Source: Tanypteryx hageni (taxonomy: Eukaryota > Arthropoda > Insecta > Odonata > Petaluridae). Taken from it: 64,000 nucleotides of DNA. The notes below the pieces were generated by a model that did no database searches, was not told where the DNA came from, and saw only the letters and a list, made by a program, of their open reading frames with translations. The stretch spans positions 8,827,082-8,891,081 of the forward strand of contig CM054118.1 of NCBI GenBank assembly GCA_028673005.1, read 5' to 3'. This document shows, piece after piece, positions 47,105 to 60,381 of the stretch (position 1 is the first letter of the stretch; each line of letters starts with the position of its first letter). The position numbers and the translations under genes are program-made.

Positions 47105-48424
47105 GTTTTTGGTATAGAAAATTGTCTAAAATGTGTTGAGAAATTCTGGGTGATTACAACTGGTATTGAAAGAGGTTTCATATAATTTTGAACGAAACCA
47201 TTCTTTTCTAAGTACAAACAAATTGGCTCAGAGTGTAGGATTCGCCCCTTAATGCACCCGTAACTCGAAGTGTTTTCTTGCTATCGACCAATTAATTATT
47301 TACTCGTTTTAGTGGCTTTTTTATATCTAGTATTTTTGGGCATGCGCTGTTTAGTTCCTTCATCGGGATAATTTTTCCTGTGACCGAACTATAAATATAA
47401 ACTACGATCTATCTGATTTTTCATTATTAAGCAAACTTTCCATTTTCTTGTCCAGTTACGCCCAGGAAGTGAAATAAAGAAAGCACCAACGTTGGCAGGT
47501 TTACGATTGCATTGTATTATAGGTAGGTAAAAAACTAATTGCGTGGAAGTCAATCCCAACGATCTTGGCGAATAGCATCATGGAATAAACAGAGAGTCAC
47601 TTTTAAGAGCCGATGTTAGAATATGTATCATTGGATTTCCAGTTCCATCGCTGTTTATCGCTATAATGGAATTGGGATCGAAATATTATTACTGTACGGA
47701 AGAAAATGTTCATTTCTATTTACGTTATTACCCATCGCATTTGATTTGTGGATTATAGCTTCGGTACAGTATTCATCTGTAAATAAACACCTAATTATCT
47801 CATTCGTTTTCCTCTTATTTCAAAATATCCAATTTCCCTTTGCATGCTCGCGACTCACTGCTGACATAAACTGGTCTATTCTTCGTGACAGGTGATTAAA
47901 AAGGGAAGTCAAAACATTAAAATCTACGCGACAGCTGGTGTTAGAACAACTATATTTACGGTATACAGTCACACCCTCGTAACTAACCGATGCGTAAGCA
48001 CGACGTTGTTTTTGTCACATGTCAGGCGATAATATTTAAATTCCCTGCGATCACGTGTTTCTTACGGATTCATTCTCCAGCCGAATATTTTGATAGTTTC
48101 GATTGAAGGTCTTTACATCACAAGAGATTGGCGCATACCTTTTAAATAAACTATAACTTTATTAATATTTAGTTTAATGATTCACTTATATATAGTAAAA
48201 AACCGATTTTTTTTATTTTAAAAATTTAACGACAAAAATTTACATTGAAATATGATTGTAAATTGTAGTAAAAAAGGGAGGTCCAATAGTTACAACGAAT
48301 ACAAAATATGATTTCTTCTCAAGGCTCTGCGAATTCTTTGAAAAATATTTGTCGATTTTATTATTTTTATATTTCAAACTTTTGATTATAATGTACCCGG
48401 TGACGGTAATTGAATTTTGTTGCT

Positions 48425-48971
48425 TTATCTACATCTACATATTACCCTGCAAGTCACCTTGACGGTGGATGGCAGGGGGTGCCGCGCACCAAGTTCCTAA
48501 CTAATTATTATTCACTTACCTATTGTGGTCACGTATTGTCCCAGGGAAAAATGACTCCTTATACCTCTCCGTCCTACTATCTATTTCGCGAATCTTGTCC
48601 TCATTATCCCTCCGTCCGATATACGTTGGTTGTCGAATAATATCCTTCATTTCATTTACGAATATCTCCGACCTATATTTATCTAGAAGTTAAAATGTCG
48701 CCTGTAATCTACGATCTTTCAACGATGGCCAACTCAACTCTTCAATGAGTAACGTAACGCTCTGTTTTTTATCGTAATTCTTTTTCACGAATCTAGCTGC
48801 TCGCCGCTGTATTTTTTCTAAATCCTTTATGAGTCCCCTCGGATATGGATCCCGAACCGCTGCTGCGTATTCCATTTGAGGTCTAACCAAGGATAAATAA
48901 CAGGATTCTCTCACCTTTTCCGTGCTTTTCCTGACTATTCTACGCACAAAAGCTAACTTCTTATTATACAA
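48425..48971 (-). pseudogene. CR1-like fragment, ORF2 C-terminus and 3' end (diverged)
   Basis: On the minus strand it encodes NKKLAFVRRIVRKSTEKVRE, LVRPQMEYAA, RRAARFVKKNYDKKQSVTL and, after a stop near 48690, further family-like sequence (FVNEMKDI, PTYIGR) into the tail caccccctgccatccacc and gtaatatgtagatgtagat at 48425. It is more diverged from the full-length copy than the two + strand fragments and so represents an older subfamily. Confidence 0.8.
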
Positions 48972-49020
48972 ATTCGCCCCTGAAGATGTCCACTTAGTGG
49001 GCGAAATGCATCGGGTTTTT
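48972..49020 (+). ncRNA. Penelope-like hammerhead-ribozyme-like motif
   Basis: CTGAAGA (48980-48986) fits the hammerhead core CUGANGA. It is followed by one extra T, a perfectly pairable stem gtccac-tta-gtgggc (48988-49002, one G-T pair) and GAAA (49003-49006). This is the CTGAAGA-stem-GAAA signature found in Penelope-like retroelements. Stems I and III are short or unclear and the extra T breaks the canonical spacing, so activity is doubtful. No Penelope coding sequence is next to it. The start lies at the truncated end of the minus-strand CR1 fragment. Confidence 0.4.
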
Positions 49021-50984
49021 AGTAAATTTTTATGGCTGTCTCACTGACAAAAACTGATATTTTTAAAATCAAAATTGCGATTATAAACCCGTCGTGTTGA
49101 AATATTAACTTTTACAAACCTTATTTAGGATCAGTTTTCACTTATATGGTATCTAGAAATCTCAAGGTAACATCCGACGCGAACTCTACTCCAGGCTGCC
49201 AAATAATTAGCAATTTGCAACGCGGCCCGCCAAAATATCTGTCAAAACTCATGCGGCACCCCGTATAGAGGTGTAGATGGATATTCAGCATTTAAAGTTG
49301 GGACTTTACTTTTGTTGAGGTAAATAAATAAAACACGAGATGACAACCCCGCAATTGTTAACTTGTTATTTTGGAAAACCCAACCGCTGCAATTGAAAAT
49401 AAAAAACTTTCGGATTCACGGATATTATATTATTATATATAAAAGCTGAAAAACGCCCGCACCCGAAAGGAGAAGGCTGATTCGAAACTTTATAGAGATT
49501 AAAAGAGATCTATGCACATAATTGCATAACCACTCAAATTTTTAAAAATATCATTAGTCTGCTAAAAAATAAATTGTCTGAGAATAATGAAACTTACGTG
49601 GTTTCGTTATAAATTTGAATTAGCGTCCATTACGGTCGGTGGATCTCTACGGACGAGAAATACCTTCTATTTGAAAGAGAAAATGGTTAAAACCTAAGTT
49701 AAACTTTGTTTTAATATAACATATGTGATTTATTTTACAGTTTCCTTTGTTTGAAATGGAACTATTTTTACATCGTCCGGAAAAATATTAGCACTCAAAA
49801 CACATATAAACCTCTCATTGCAATACTTTTGCTGGTGCATCTCCAGAGACAGAAATTGCTGTTTATGATCTATTCCCCCTTTAGCTCTTTAATTAACTCC
49901 TCCATAACGGATATATCTGATCTCGTCTCATTTTCCCTGGATTCTCTGATTAACAACGTTTTCAACACGTTTTTCCCTTGCTAAATATATGCTAATCCAT
50001 CTTATCGTGCCATGTCTAAGCCGCTGCCCACTTCTACAGGTACACCCTCCATTTTTATAAAATATCCGTGTTGCTCCATCATATTTTCCACACCAAGCTA
50101 TTCCTGGCAAGTAAATGATACAGGTAACTCTTATTGCCATCACAAGGTGAAATATATGCTTGTTTCACCTACAAGGTGGTCATTAAAAACATTGATTCAC
50201 ATGTAGTTGGTTCTATTAAGAGAAGTTATGACGGATTATTGGTGAAAGTAAGGCACATATGACTTTATATGCCGTTTAGACGATAAAAATAGAAACTTTT
50301 CCAACTTTGGAATTTCCATCGATTTGATGAAAACCTGGATTAGATTGGGGTAGGATGGGTAAGATTAAGAAACGGATCAATGTTAAGTAATAACAATCGA
50401 TCTCCCCTTATGGTTGGAATAAAATGCGAAAATCAGAAGGCTCCAACAGCCGTAAAAATGTTGGGAAAAACAGTTGGTAATATCGGACAGTGAGAAGCTG
50501 ACAAGATTGGTGATTCAACAATAGTAGTCTTAAACTCTTATTATTCAGAAACTACTATTGGCAGATCACCACTGATGATGGTTGCTTTGTGGACGAAATG
50601 GACATCTGGTTTTAGTAGCTTCTTTATGATAATTGAAGCAATCATATTTATCAACTGTTTAATGGCTAAGTATTGGAAGTAGAATTGATGGAGGGCAGAG
50701 CGTAGTTTACTAACGTATAATTATTACAGCGGAAGTCAATTTGATATCCAGGTCTTTTAGAATGGCATTTGTAACTATTAATTTACCCCATATCATACTA
50801 ATGAACCAAGCTTCTCATACAATCAGGGTTTTAAAGTATACGTTTGGTGAGCATTTATTTTATGCTCAAGATATGAATTGAATCTATAGGTGCAGTGATG
50901 GCTACAAAGGATACGAAAGAAGGCTATGAATATTCCAGGATTCGATTCGAGCTCAGGAAGGAGGCGTGAAATGAAGTTTTAATT

Positions 50985-51876
50985 ACTATAATAAAAGCCT
51001 AGATGTTTGTGCATAACGCTGACGTCATCAATGACACATTTTAATGCGTTTTTAACAAACATCCCGATTAGGTGGAAGGTTGAAATTTCGCAGGAATATT
51101 TGATTCGGTTATAAAAATTAAATGACAAAAAATATGAAAAATACGGGGGTTCGACTCCGGAGGGGCGGTCGATTACTATTTCCCGTAAGATTGCACGTAA
51201 AAAGCGACTTTTAGAAATTAAAATTAGAAAAAATTGACGATTGATCTTCAAATATAAACTGTTTTAGGAATATTAATGAAGTTTCTTATTCTATTCATCT
51301 ATTTCTGCCTACCGTTCGAAATCTCTCATATTAAACATTTAAATCATATATTTTGGGAAAATATCGACTTCTAAACGGGGTGTTGTCTTGCCGACCACGT
51401 CATTGTTTAACTTCGAGAATCAATTGTTGTCTTAACCCGCATACGTGTAATATATACGAGTGCATAGATTGCCTTAAATTATCGTAGGATTTTTCGCGAA
51501 ATTACGTAATTCTAATGGGAATGGGATTTAATTTGGATTCTTTTGCTCATCTAAACGACTATATAGAGTTAGAGTAAGAGAGTGGGGGATGTGAGAAGGG
51601 AGATCGGAGGGAAGGGATATAGAATGGAAGCTACATAGAGAGTAAGGGAGGTATAGAATTAGAAAAGGACGGGAGGAAAGAGATAAAGGAGACGGAGGGA
51701 AAGATGGAGAGCTTTGGATTGGGACAGGAGGGAATAAGAGGGGGAGGTGGGAGAAAAGAGGCAGAAAGAGGGAGGGGGAGAGAAAGGGAGGGAGACTGAG
51801 GGAGGGAGAGAGGGACGGCGAGAAGGAGGGCGGGAATATTATTATTTATCCTCCATATGACGGGCAATAAACTAGT
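50985..51876 (+). mobile_element. Helitron-like element, family 2, copy 1
   Basis: It ends in cgggcaataaactagtg (51861-51877), matching the end of copy 2 (cgggcaatttactagtc near 54920) with CTAG followed by a base other than A. An internal block at about 51330-51420 (aacggggtgttgtcttgcc, cattgtttaacttc) matches copy 2 at 54460-54520. gggggttcgactccgg near 51148 has the B-box form. The left limit is a guess from the word ataataaaagcc. The GA-rich tract 51580-51835 lies inside. Confidence 0.4.
51580..51835. repeat. GA-rich polypurine tract
   Basis: Irregular (GGA/GAGA)n sequence on the + strand. Ser/Pro-rich open frames on the other strand are composition artefacts. Confidence 0.85.
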
Positions 51877-52979
51877 GCGTACATATAATTGAAAGAATTC
51901 TGTTCATTAAGGATGTGTGGGAATCATATTAATCCAACTTTACGGAATCTTTAGGTGTATTTCGCCGTTTTGACCCTCAACCTACATTTTTCAATGCTTA
52001 ACTTTTGATTCGTTGTGGTGTTCGCTTTTATAACTTTTTGTATTATCCGTTAACATTTAAATAGTTTTCCACCATATATTGATTGTTATTTACGCGCTTA
52101 ATTTTAGTCTTTTATACCTTTTTTACTTGATTTTCAGGAAATTTAACCTTAATTTTCTAATTATTCTCATTCGTTTTGCTTTTACATGGATTTTTTTATT
52201 ATGCTCTTATTATTGGAGAAGCATTAATTTTTAGGATTGCCTTAACCCTTATAATGGATTTTGGATTGTATTTGAAAATTTCTGGGTCTTCTCCTTTAAT
52301 TTACACAAGTTTTAAACTCACACGTCACGCGCCCTTACATGTCTTTTCATTCTTATTTTTTTATTTTGTTAATATAGAATCCATGTAGCTCCTTATAGAA
52401 TTCTAAATTACAGGTCAAATCCGAATTTCATTCCTAGATGGGCCAAGGTTTAGTCCAATCTTAATTTCCTTTATTGAATTATTTCACGGCGAAAATAATT
52501 CGTGAATCTCTAATAATCATCTATCGAAGACCAGATACTAGTTATATCGAGCAATTTGAAATGCGTCTGCCGTTTAAAACATAGCGGAACGTAATTTCTC
52601 CATTAGTCAGGAGCCTTGGCGACACGCAGCTTCGAGGGTCATTTTTGTTCCCGCATTGACATCATCCCGGCGTTTTCTTTATTTTCGATTAGTTTGCAAC
52701 AAAGGGGAGGGTGGCCATTATAAATCGCCTGCTCCTTATAAAGGAACCACTTTACCCTCAGACAGCTCTCACGATCTTTTTGCGCAAGGTTACTTAAGGT
52801 TAACAGACAATTCTCTTCGCCCACACTTTTCCTCACTCGCTCACTCCTTCCTTTCCCCCTCCCACACCCATCATGAGAGTCGGCAGTCATTACCCGTAGT
52901 TCCACGTGCCCGCCCACATCGTTCATAATTTCGCCACTCAAAGAGTGACGCCACTCCCCTTTTTCTTGGGTTTTACACT

Positions 52980-53405
52980 GGGATAGAGAGAGGGGGGGAA
53001 TGAAGGAGAGAGCGGAAGAAAGAGGGAGTGAGTGAGAACGGAGAAAGAGGGAATGAGAGAGCGTGGAAAGAGAGAGAGAGAGATAGAGGATGGAAAGAGA
53101 GAGGGTGAAAAGAGTGAAGAGAGATTGGGTGGGAGAGAGTGTAGAGAGGGTAGAGAGAGAGAGGGTAGAGAGAGAGAGGGTAGAGAGAGAGAGGGTAGAG
53201 AGAGAGAGGGTAGAGAGATAGTGAAGAGAGGGTGGACAAAAAGAGGGTGGAAAGAAAGTGGAGAGAGAGAGTGGAGAAGGAGTTGGAGAGAGAGGGTGAA
53301 GGAAAAAAGAAAGTGTGAAAGAGGGAGCGAGAGAGAGGGGGGAGGTGAAGAGAGATGAGAAAGGAGTGAGAGTGTGGAGAGAGTTGTAGAAAGAGGGAGT
53401 GAGAA
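52980..53405. repeat. GA-rich tract with a 16-bp minisatellite core
   Basis: Polypurine sequence of about 425 bp. Between about 53130 and 53220 a unit of 16 bases close to gagagagagggtagag is repeated about five times. The 264-codon open frame on the minus strand and its companions are Ser/Leu/Pro repeats produced by this tract. Confidence 0.9.
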
Positions 53406-54369
53406 CACGGCACCTTATGATTCTCGGTATCATTCGAGCCCGCGGAACGAGGTACGAAGAGACGGTCTTCGTCGGTTTAGGTTTTTCGGTCGCTCGCGGA
53501 GGTAATGACGCTCGTTAAAAATAGCTCCGTGAAATTGATGGCCCGCGGTCTTCGGAGAGAGGGAGAGAGTCTCGCTCGAATCGCTGATACGACTCCAAGA
53601 ATTATGTCTTCATTGTTGGGCCTTTTGAAAAAGAGGAGGAAGCCCTTTTAAAGAGAAGGCTCTCCTCTGAGTATTGCGCGTTTTGTGCTTCCTCCTCTAT
53701 TTCGACTCGGTGGAGGCTCTATAAACTAAGCGCTTTTAACGATTAACTCGAGACATTAATAGGCGCGAGGGTGGTTTCTCGTGATTTCATTATCTTCTTT
53801 TAACGGTTATCCCCGCGGCAAATGAGACTCTTGAGAAATCTTATGAATAATCTTATCTCTTTTCGTTGAGTTTCTTCGATCCGATGCCCACATTCAGCCT
53901 ATAATCGATCGAGTCATGATAAGAGTGATATATCTGGTGCGATATCACAGATTTAAGTCATTGACAATGTTTTATTTGTTTAAATATTAACCGGTGATGA
54001 ACAAATTCAATATTTTTCTGTTAATGCCTGTACATGATGGACAAAATTTTCCCCCAAACAAATTATTTCACTTTGTCAAGTGGGACAATTTGAAACCATA
54101 AAAGTATTGGAATTCAGTATCTGCTTAACCTAAGCAGCACCAAGAGGGCTATTTGTGCCCACCATGTATTAATTATCGATTTTTCGTAATGTTGCATTGA
54201 AATTAGAATGCCGCAAAAAAGTTATTGTCAGTTATTAATGCTATTATACGATGATCACGTCTTTTTCTTGTGTAGTTATATTTTTTGAAATATAGAGTAA
54301 ATATAAAACTTTATGATGGATAGGAGCAGTTGTCATTTGCGTGCTGCTATATCACGGTAAAAAATGAAA

Positions 54370-54920
54370 AATACAACAAGACGACCATCATGTCTGCAAT
54401 TTGATATCGCTCAAATGTAACGTTTAAATGAAATATATTTGAAAAATCTCAGCTTTTTAACGGGATGTTGCCTTACCAATTATGTCTTTGTTAAACCTCT
54501 AGATTATATTTTATCATGTTGCCTATGGTATCTGGAGGTTCATTTAGTACATATTTAATAAATTTTGATGAGTTTATTATTTTAAGATGAAGTTTAGTTC
54601 AGGATTTCCGGTGATTCCAGGAAATTTCGTTTCACCATTTCATTGACACTGAAATGAGTGTAAGGCATTTTAATTTGCATTTTAACCTGATTATTTTGTA
54701 AAGTATATTTTCCGTCACCTTTTGTTTTTTTTGATTGGTTTAACAACCGAATTGTTTTGTTTGTTAACTTCCGTAGCTCACTGGTTAGTGTATTGTGCTA
54801 ATAACACAAACTGAGTTTGACTAATAAAAATTTAAATAAAATGCGTTCTTTTTTCATAATCAAAATATATTAAATTGATTCCAAATTTTTAATTTGCGAA
54901 GCAACGGGCAATTTACTAGT
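54370..54920 (+). mobile_element. Helitron-like element, family 2, copy 2
   Basis: It shares with copy 1 the words aaatgaaaaatac, aacgggatgttgcctta and ttgttaaacctctaga, and the terminus acgggcaatttactagt (54904-54920). Near 54773 it carries cgtagctcactggttagtg, a good tRNA A-box/D-arm match. The 5' limit is not fixed, and no protein is encoded. Confidence 0.4.
54770..54835 (+). pseudogene. tRNA-like segment (A box clear, B box decayed)
   Basis: tagctcactggttag matches the tRNA A box. gagtttgactaa, about 35 bp later, is a degraded B box. The arms do not fold into a full cloverleaf by eye. It lies inside the Helitron-like copy just described. Confidence 0.4.
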
Positions 54921-57900
54921 CAATATGAATGGCTAGCTAACCTTTGTCTATTTGTAGATAGGTCTTCCGGAAAGCTCTGCCAAGGTTTTGACGCCTCGTC
55001 AGTCGCCGGTACCTCGGATCGGCCCAGCGGATAAGGCTTGATTGCCTGTTGAAGGATAAACATTATATTCACCAATCGCTTTTGTGTATATTTATCAAGT
55101 AAAAATTTAAAATTACCGAAACTTTACGTAAAAATTATTTAAGCAAATAACTAACGGTTAGGTGTTTTCAAAAGTTTCCTGCTGCGCTTTATTTCATTGT
55201 CTGCCATAATAATCCTCAATGAGCGTAATCAGATAAGGGAACTACAAATGAAAGGAAGCAATTTGCATAATTTTTAAACACTCAATTGTTTTTTTGTGAA
55301 TTTTGAGTGCCTAAAAATAATAAAACAGCAGTACGCCTCACCCATGCGCGCCACGAAAAAATACTTAAGTAGTGAGTAAATTGAAGGAAAATGGCACCGC
55401 TTAACTTTTGAAAATTAATCGTCTGATTTGAATTTCAGAAACTTGGGTGTTATTTTGAAACGGCTTTAACTATTGGAATGCAAATTTTGGCCAAGTTGGA
55501 TGTTTTGTCTGTCATAACTACCGTTAATAACAGAAGTTGGAATGAACTTTCCAAAAAAAGTCAGTTGTTTTCCTTTATCTCGAATTGATTTATATTTTTG
55601 TGTTTTTTCTGCTCGCGTAAAGGTATAAATTAAATTTACAAGTTCGGCAAACAACTAAATAAGGAATCACTGTTCCGAAATATTGAATCACAATTTCTTA
55701 ATCGTAATGGCCCTTCTTATAAATAATGCCAATACAATATGTAAATATAAATTATTCTTATCAATTTTTACGTATAACATAAAAAAATAAAATTCAAAAG
55801 AATAGTTAATTTCAACAGAATCTGACAGTCTTCCATGTTCATCAAACTCATTCTCATTTTAGCACATTTATTCTTCTTTATAAAATATATGCTACAAACT
55901 ATGGAGGGCGTCATTAGGCTAGCAATTCATGCGACACCGTAATTCTAGCATATGAAACCGGCGCCTTTTTCTGTGCCATAGTATGGCCGAATGTGAATTT
56001 TCGCGTCAGGTAAATTGTTCGATTTTATATAAGTACTTTCTTTTTTTTAACGGGAGACAAGCTTTTTTCTTAGTTATTGAAGTACAAGAGTGCGCGGTTT
56101 ATAAGTCATTGCTTTTTTCAAAAAAGATTTCTAGTCTTCTAGAAAAAGCTTATTTTTTCCAACTCTGGCCCTAATTAAACAACTGTGATCTTAGGCGGCC
56201 CTTCTTTAGCATCATTTCTCTAACGTGGCACTGATGCCCCTTCAAGTTTGGCATCCCTGCCATAATTGGTTAAACGTATCTTATCATGCCATCGAGAGCT
56301 AGATCTCTCTCGATGCATCAAATTATGATGCAAATTATGAAGCCTTGATGTTTTTGCGAACACTTTTTCTACTAAAAAAGCAATTTACTGAAGATAAATA
56401 TATATATACCGTGCTGTTATATAAATTTGAAATACTAGACCAATAGATGTAATGCGTCTTTCGTCAAAATATTTTATTTCATGAGCTAATTGAACGGAGT
56501 ATCGTACATAGAGTCCTTGATCCTTGCAGTTAACCTCCACTACAGGACTTCAGATGATAAATTTAAAACTGGATGCTATACATAAGCGCGACAAACATGA
56601 CTAAGAGCATCGAAGAGCTTGCATGACTCAGTCTTCCTTTGTCAAAAGCATTCAAAACCAACGATGAATCACTTGTTAAAAATTATTGGTTTCAGCTTTG
56701 ACGACGGTTTCCTCTGCAGAATTGCAAGAAAACTTATTCCAACTGATAGATGATTTAGGTAACTTATACAGCCATAAAAGATTTACTTCATAAATAACAT
56801 ATGGATCTTTTTTTAAACTTTTAACCAAATTAAAATTAGTCTTACCGCCGCCACCTCTAGTAAGACAGCATATTTGATGCAAGCGAAATTGGATTCGCTC
56901 GCAAGGCGTGAGCCTCCCAGGGAGTCCGTACTCGACTCTTTTTCGCATTTCATGTCAAAGTTTGCCGCGAATCATTTAAGAGGAGCGGTAAAACAAAAGC
57001 GCCGAAGGTCTCCGGAGCTTCTTCTTTTTGCGTCTCGGACGCGTGAGTCTGGGATCCTCTCCACGAGAGAATTACTGGCCGTCCCGTGCGAGAACAAGTA
57101 GCGAAAGAGCCGATTCCCTATCTCGTATTTAAACCAGACGGAGCGCGCTTTTCATTTGTTTTTTCTTCTTATTTCGCGTTAGAGCTATTATACCCACAAA
57201 CCTCTCCGCGACGAGTACGCGAATAGGACGTGACTACAGGTGTCCAGGGCGGACGGATGTGATTCTCGTAAAACTCTTCCTCCGAGTCTATTTCCGCAGC
57301 CGTTCCTTTAAAAGGAAACGCGGTACGTCGTCAGTCAACTGTTTCCAGGACCTCACCCGCACAGCGAGGCGGCGACACCCTCTCCCACCTTTTCTTCTCT
57401 ATTGTTTTTTTCTAGGTGTACTTACTTTCCCCTCGAGTCGAAAACGCCCATAGATTGATGACTGGGCGGTAGCTGCGCTTTATTTCGCATGCAAACGCGA
57501 CGGAACGGAAAAGAAAGGCGATTGCTGTGCAGTTCCTAGTAAGAGTATCTGTCGAATGGTCGTATTTTGCGGGCAGTACTTGTAGTTGAAGTGAAAATTG
57601 AACCTGTGCGAGTTTAATCAAAATTCCTCTATCATTAAATTTGCGTATTCATTAACAAATGTGTGTATATTGGCATTTATATTTACCATAACATTTTGTT
57701 AGATTATGCTATAAAATTGATTTATTTCTAAGGATTAAAATATACCGTGTCCTTTAACAGTAACCGATTTGTCGATATAGAAAAGTGATTCAATGATAGA
57801 AACCGAATAAATTTGTCTTTTTATAAATTTTATAAAGAAAGACCTCGTTATAAAATAATAGAAAATGGAACAATTTTCAGTTTACGCACGTTTCATTTAT

Positions 57901-58361
57901 CCCTGTCGAATATTCCATGCAAAGAACACAAATATGTTTCAATATAACTTTCTTCACTGCTGAGTACCTTTCATTAGTAAGTACAAATTTTCATTTTTAA
58001 AATTTCTATTATAATGTATTATACAAAATTTACATTAAAAATTGAACGATTGATGGCACAGGAAAAAAGTTAAAACTCTTACCGAGATTTTAACAAGCCG
58101 TTTTCTTAAAAATCATGTAAGGAAATGTCAGCATTTTGCTCGTTACAGTGTGAACGCCTTTTTATGTTTATAAAACCTGTCGAATACCTGCTAAGCATTT
58201 TCATTGAAAATTACACTCAGAACAACGTAGAAAATTGTAGTTTTTGGAAAAAATTTATCTCAGTTTCCTCCATTTTATCGAAACGGAGAATTGAATAAGA
58301 TTTTTTTAAACTAGCGCTCTTCCACCTTTGATCGATCTTTATATTTGCTTGTTCCTTTGAC

Positions 58362-58615
58362 TATTGTGGCGGATCCATAAATTTCCTAAGGGTAGCGAGG
58401 GGGGGACGATTGCCACTCCCCATCTTGAATCCGCCACTGCCAGCAAACCTTTATTCTTGAAATCTCTGCCCTTGTCAGAATCATTGTATCCTTTGCCCTA
58501 CGGGCAATCTGTGATTCATAATCAAGGAATTTTGCGTATGCATCCAGTGCATGGCGATTAGGACATCCAAGCGGGGTAGAGCCATCGCCCCCCTCTCCTT
58601 GAACCCGCTGATGCG
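58362..58615. mobile_element. MITE remnant with tggcggat ends
   Basis: tggcggatccataaat near 58366 and atccgccactgc near 58427 are inverted matches of the common cagtggcggat terminus of small DNA transposons. A related but diverged end (cccctctccttgaacccgct) appears near 58595. The borders and superfamily are unclear, and two elements may overlap. Confidence 0.35.
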
Positions 58616-58857
58616 TTAAATTAATACATTGTTTTATTTATTAAACATACCTTCTTAATATATCAGCAAACCAAAATAGTTTTTTAAGATAACTTGTGAA
58701 TCGGTCGAATTTAATTGACCTCGTATTGCTAGCGGATTGCTCATTTATAAATATATAAAATGATGAAATTTTAAAAAAATATCATCGAATGCTCATTTTT
58801 GCAGGGGATATCATTCTTCCCTGTATTGTCTTTTATTCATATTCATTCTTTCTACAG

Positions 58858-59093
58858 GCCGTCGAATGGAGCGTTTCAACTCAGTGCAAATGTCACGGCG
58901 TCTCCGGTTCGTGCAGCATAAAGACATGTTGGAAGGCTCTGCCCAGGCTCTCCGACGTGGGGGAGCGCCTCAAGAGGCAGTACGCGGTGGCGACGGAGGT
59001 CGTCCCGGGCAGAGGGTGGATAGATAGGCAGGACGCCCTAGCTGCCGCCGCGGCGTCCATGCAAGGAGGGAAGTCATCCTCATCCGCCCTCAG
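58858..59093 (+). CDS. Wnt11: Wnt11 exon 5: acylation-site core
   Basis: The exon starts in phase 0 after tttctacag and ends with two bases of a split Arg codon before gtcggt. It encodes residues 325-402. [20 protein letters not shown] (333-352) is the most conserved Wnt motif; Ser-340 corresponds to the serine that carries palmitoleate in studied Wnts. [19 protein letters not shown] (355-373) matches the Wnt11-type helix that follows. The last 25 residues ([20 protein letters not shown]) are Ala/Ser-rich and not conserved. The donor gtcggt is weak, but the phase joins exactly to exon 6. Confidence 0.95.
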
Positions 59094-60381
59094 GTCGGTA
59101 CCTTAGTCTTGGATTACTATTAAGTCGAAACTTGGGTGAATTAAAAAAATTCGATACTCGGAAACGAATTATCGAACTCACCCTTTTGACTTGAGTTCAA
59201 CTGCGAATAAGGCAACATATTTGCGAGATAGTACTTCGTGTCAACTTATGGAGAGGAATATCTTTTCCGAATAATAAAAAATAGATTGTAGAGATACTTC
59301 ATTATGAGTATAAACTAGTGTAAATGCCCGTTTAAATTCAACGGGAAAATTGAAACTTAATATATTCAACTATATTGGAAGGAAGTGAGCTAAATCTGAC
59401 ACACGAACATTAGATAAGATAGATGAACAGGGTTTCACTATAATATATTTTTTGATATTTAATAATAAGACAATAAGAGTATAAATTTTTTTAACTAAGT
59501 TAACATCATCTTTAACGTTTTATTCCAAAAGAATTTAGCTATTGGACTCACCAGATATGTTAATTTTCTATATGAACAACAATGCTGTTGATCGTCAAGG
59601 TAACGTTTCAATAAAAATGCACAATTTTGACAAAATTTCGAATATTTTAGCTTAATGTGAGCGAATCGATTCGAAAACAAAAATCGACGATAATAATAAG
59701 AATTTTCTTTTAATTTCCTTTAAAATGGTTCTCATCCGAAGATCGTGCGTCAATTACTTCTAATTTAATTTTGCAAAAGAAAATAAGTCTGCAAGTGTGA
59801 AAGAGGTATATTTAAGATTCCTCTTATGGGAAATCCCATATAGCGTTCCAACCAACAAACAGATTAAGACTTTTATTAAAAGTTTAATAATAATAATTAA
59901 TAATTTAATAATAATTCATATGTCATTTATTATATTCGAGGATTACGTAAGTCGCTGCAAAAATGTTCACCTTCATGGAAGTTGTTTGCAAGCACTTCTG
60001 GCATTGGATTCTCACTAATTATATAAAAGTTTTTTCCTGTTTTCTTTAGACGAACAAATGTTGAAAAGAAATGATTTACTTACCAATATATTTACACAAT
60101 CTGTGGATAAAATTTAACTTCTTAAACATACTGGCGTAGGATTTTTAATAAACTACTCACAGAAAAACGTATCTTTTAGAAAAATTGAAAAAATCAAGCT
60201 AATTAAGTTTTATTTTAGCCTCTTATTCTAAAAGTATCTTCGAACCAGTAGCAGCTTTTTGCGTTAATTTTACTCACAATGGCTTCCAATCTGATCGATT
60301 TTTCTCATACATGTTTTGCGCTCTTTGATTATACCTCCAACGAGAGGCACCGACCTCATGCAACGTAATCTCTTGTTGCAG
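59094..60381 (+). other. Wnt11: Wnt11 intron 5 (1.3 kb)
   Basis: AT-rich intron from gtcggt to the acceptor cttgttgcag. No repeats or other features were recognised. Confidence 0.85.

Larger units (their letters stand above)
31857..58857 (+). other. Wnt11: Wnt11 intron 4 (27 kb), transposon-rich
   Basis: Runs from gtaagt to the acceptor tttctacag. It contains most of the transposons of the window, listed separately. Stretches 31857-33050, 35130-36310, 43700-45210, 47115-48420, 49025-50980, 51880-52970, 53440-54370 and 54925-58360 show no supported gene. Within these, 44000-44700, 52700-52980, 53450-53880 and 56860-57600 are GC-richer, complex sequence without coding signs. Confidence 0.8.

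Noticed and set aside
52639..53433. 264-codon open frame on the minus strand
   Set aside because: More than half of it is the GA/CT tract translated as Ser-Leu repeats; the rest has no recognisable motif.
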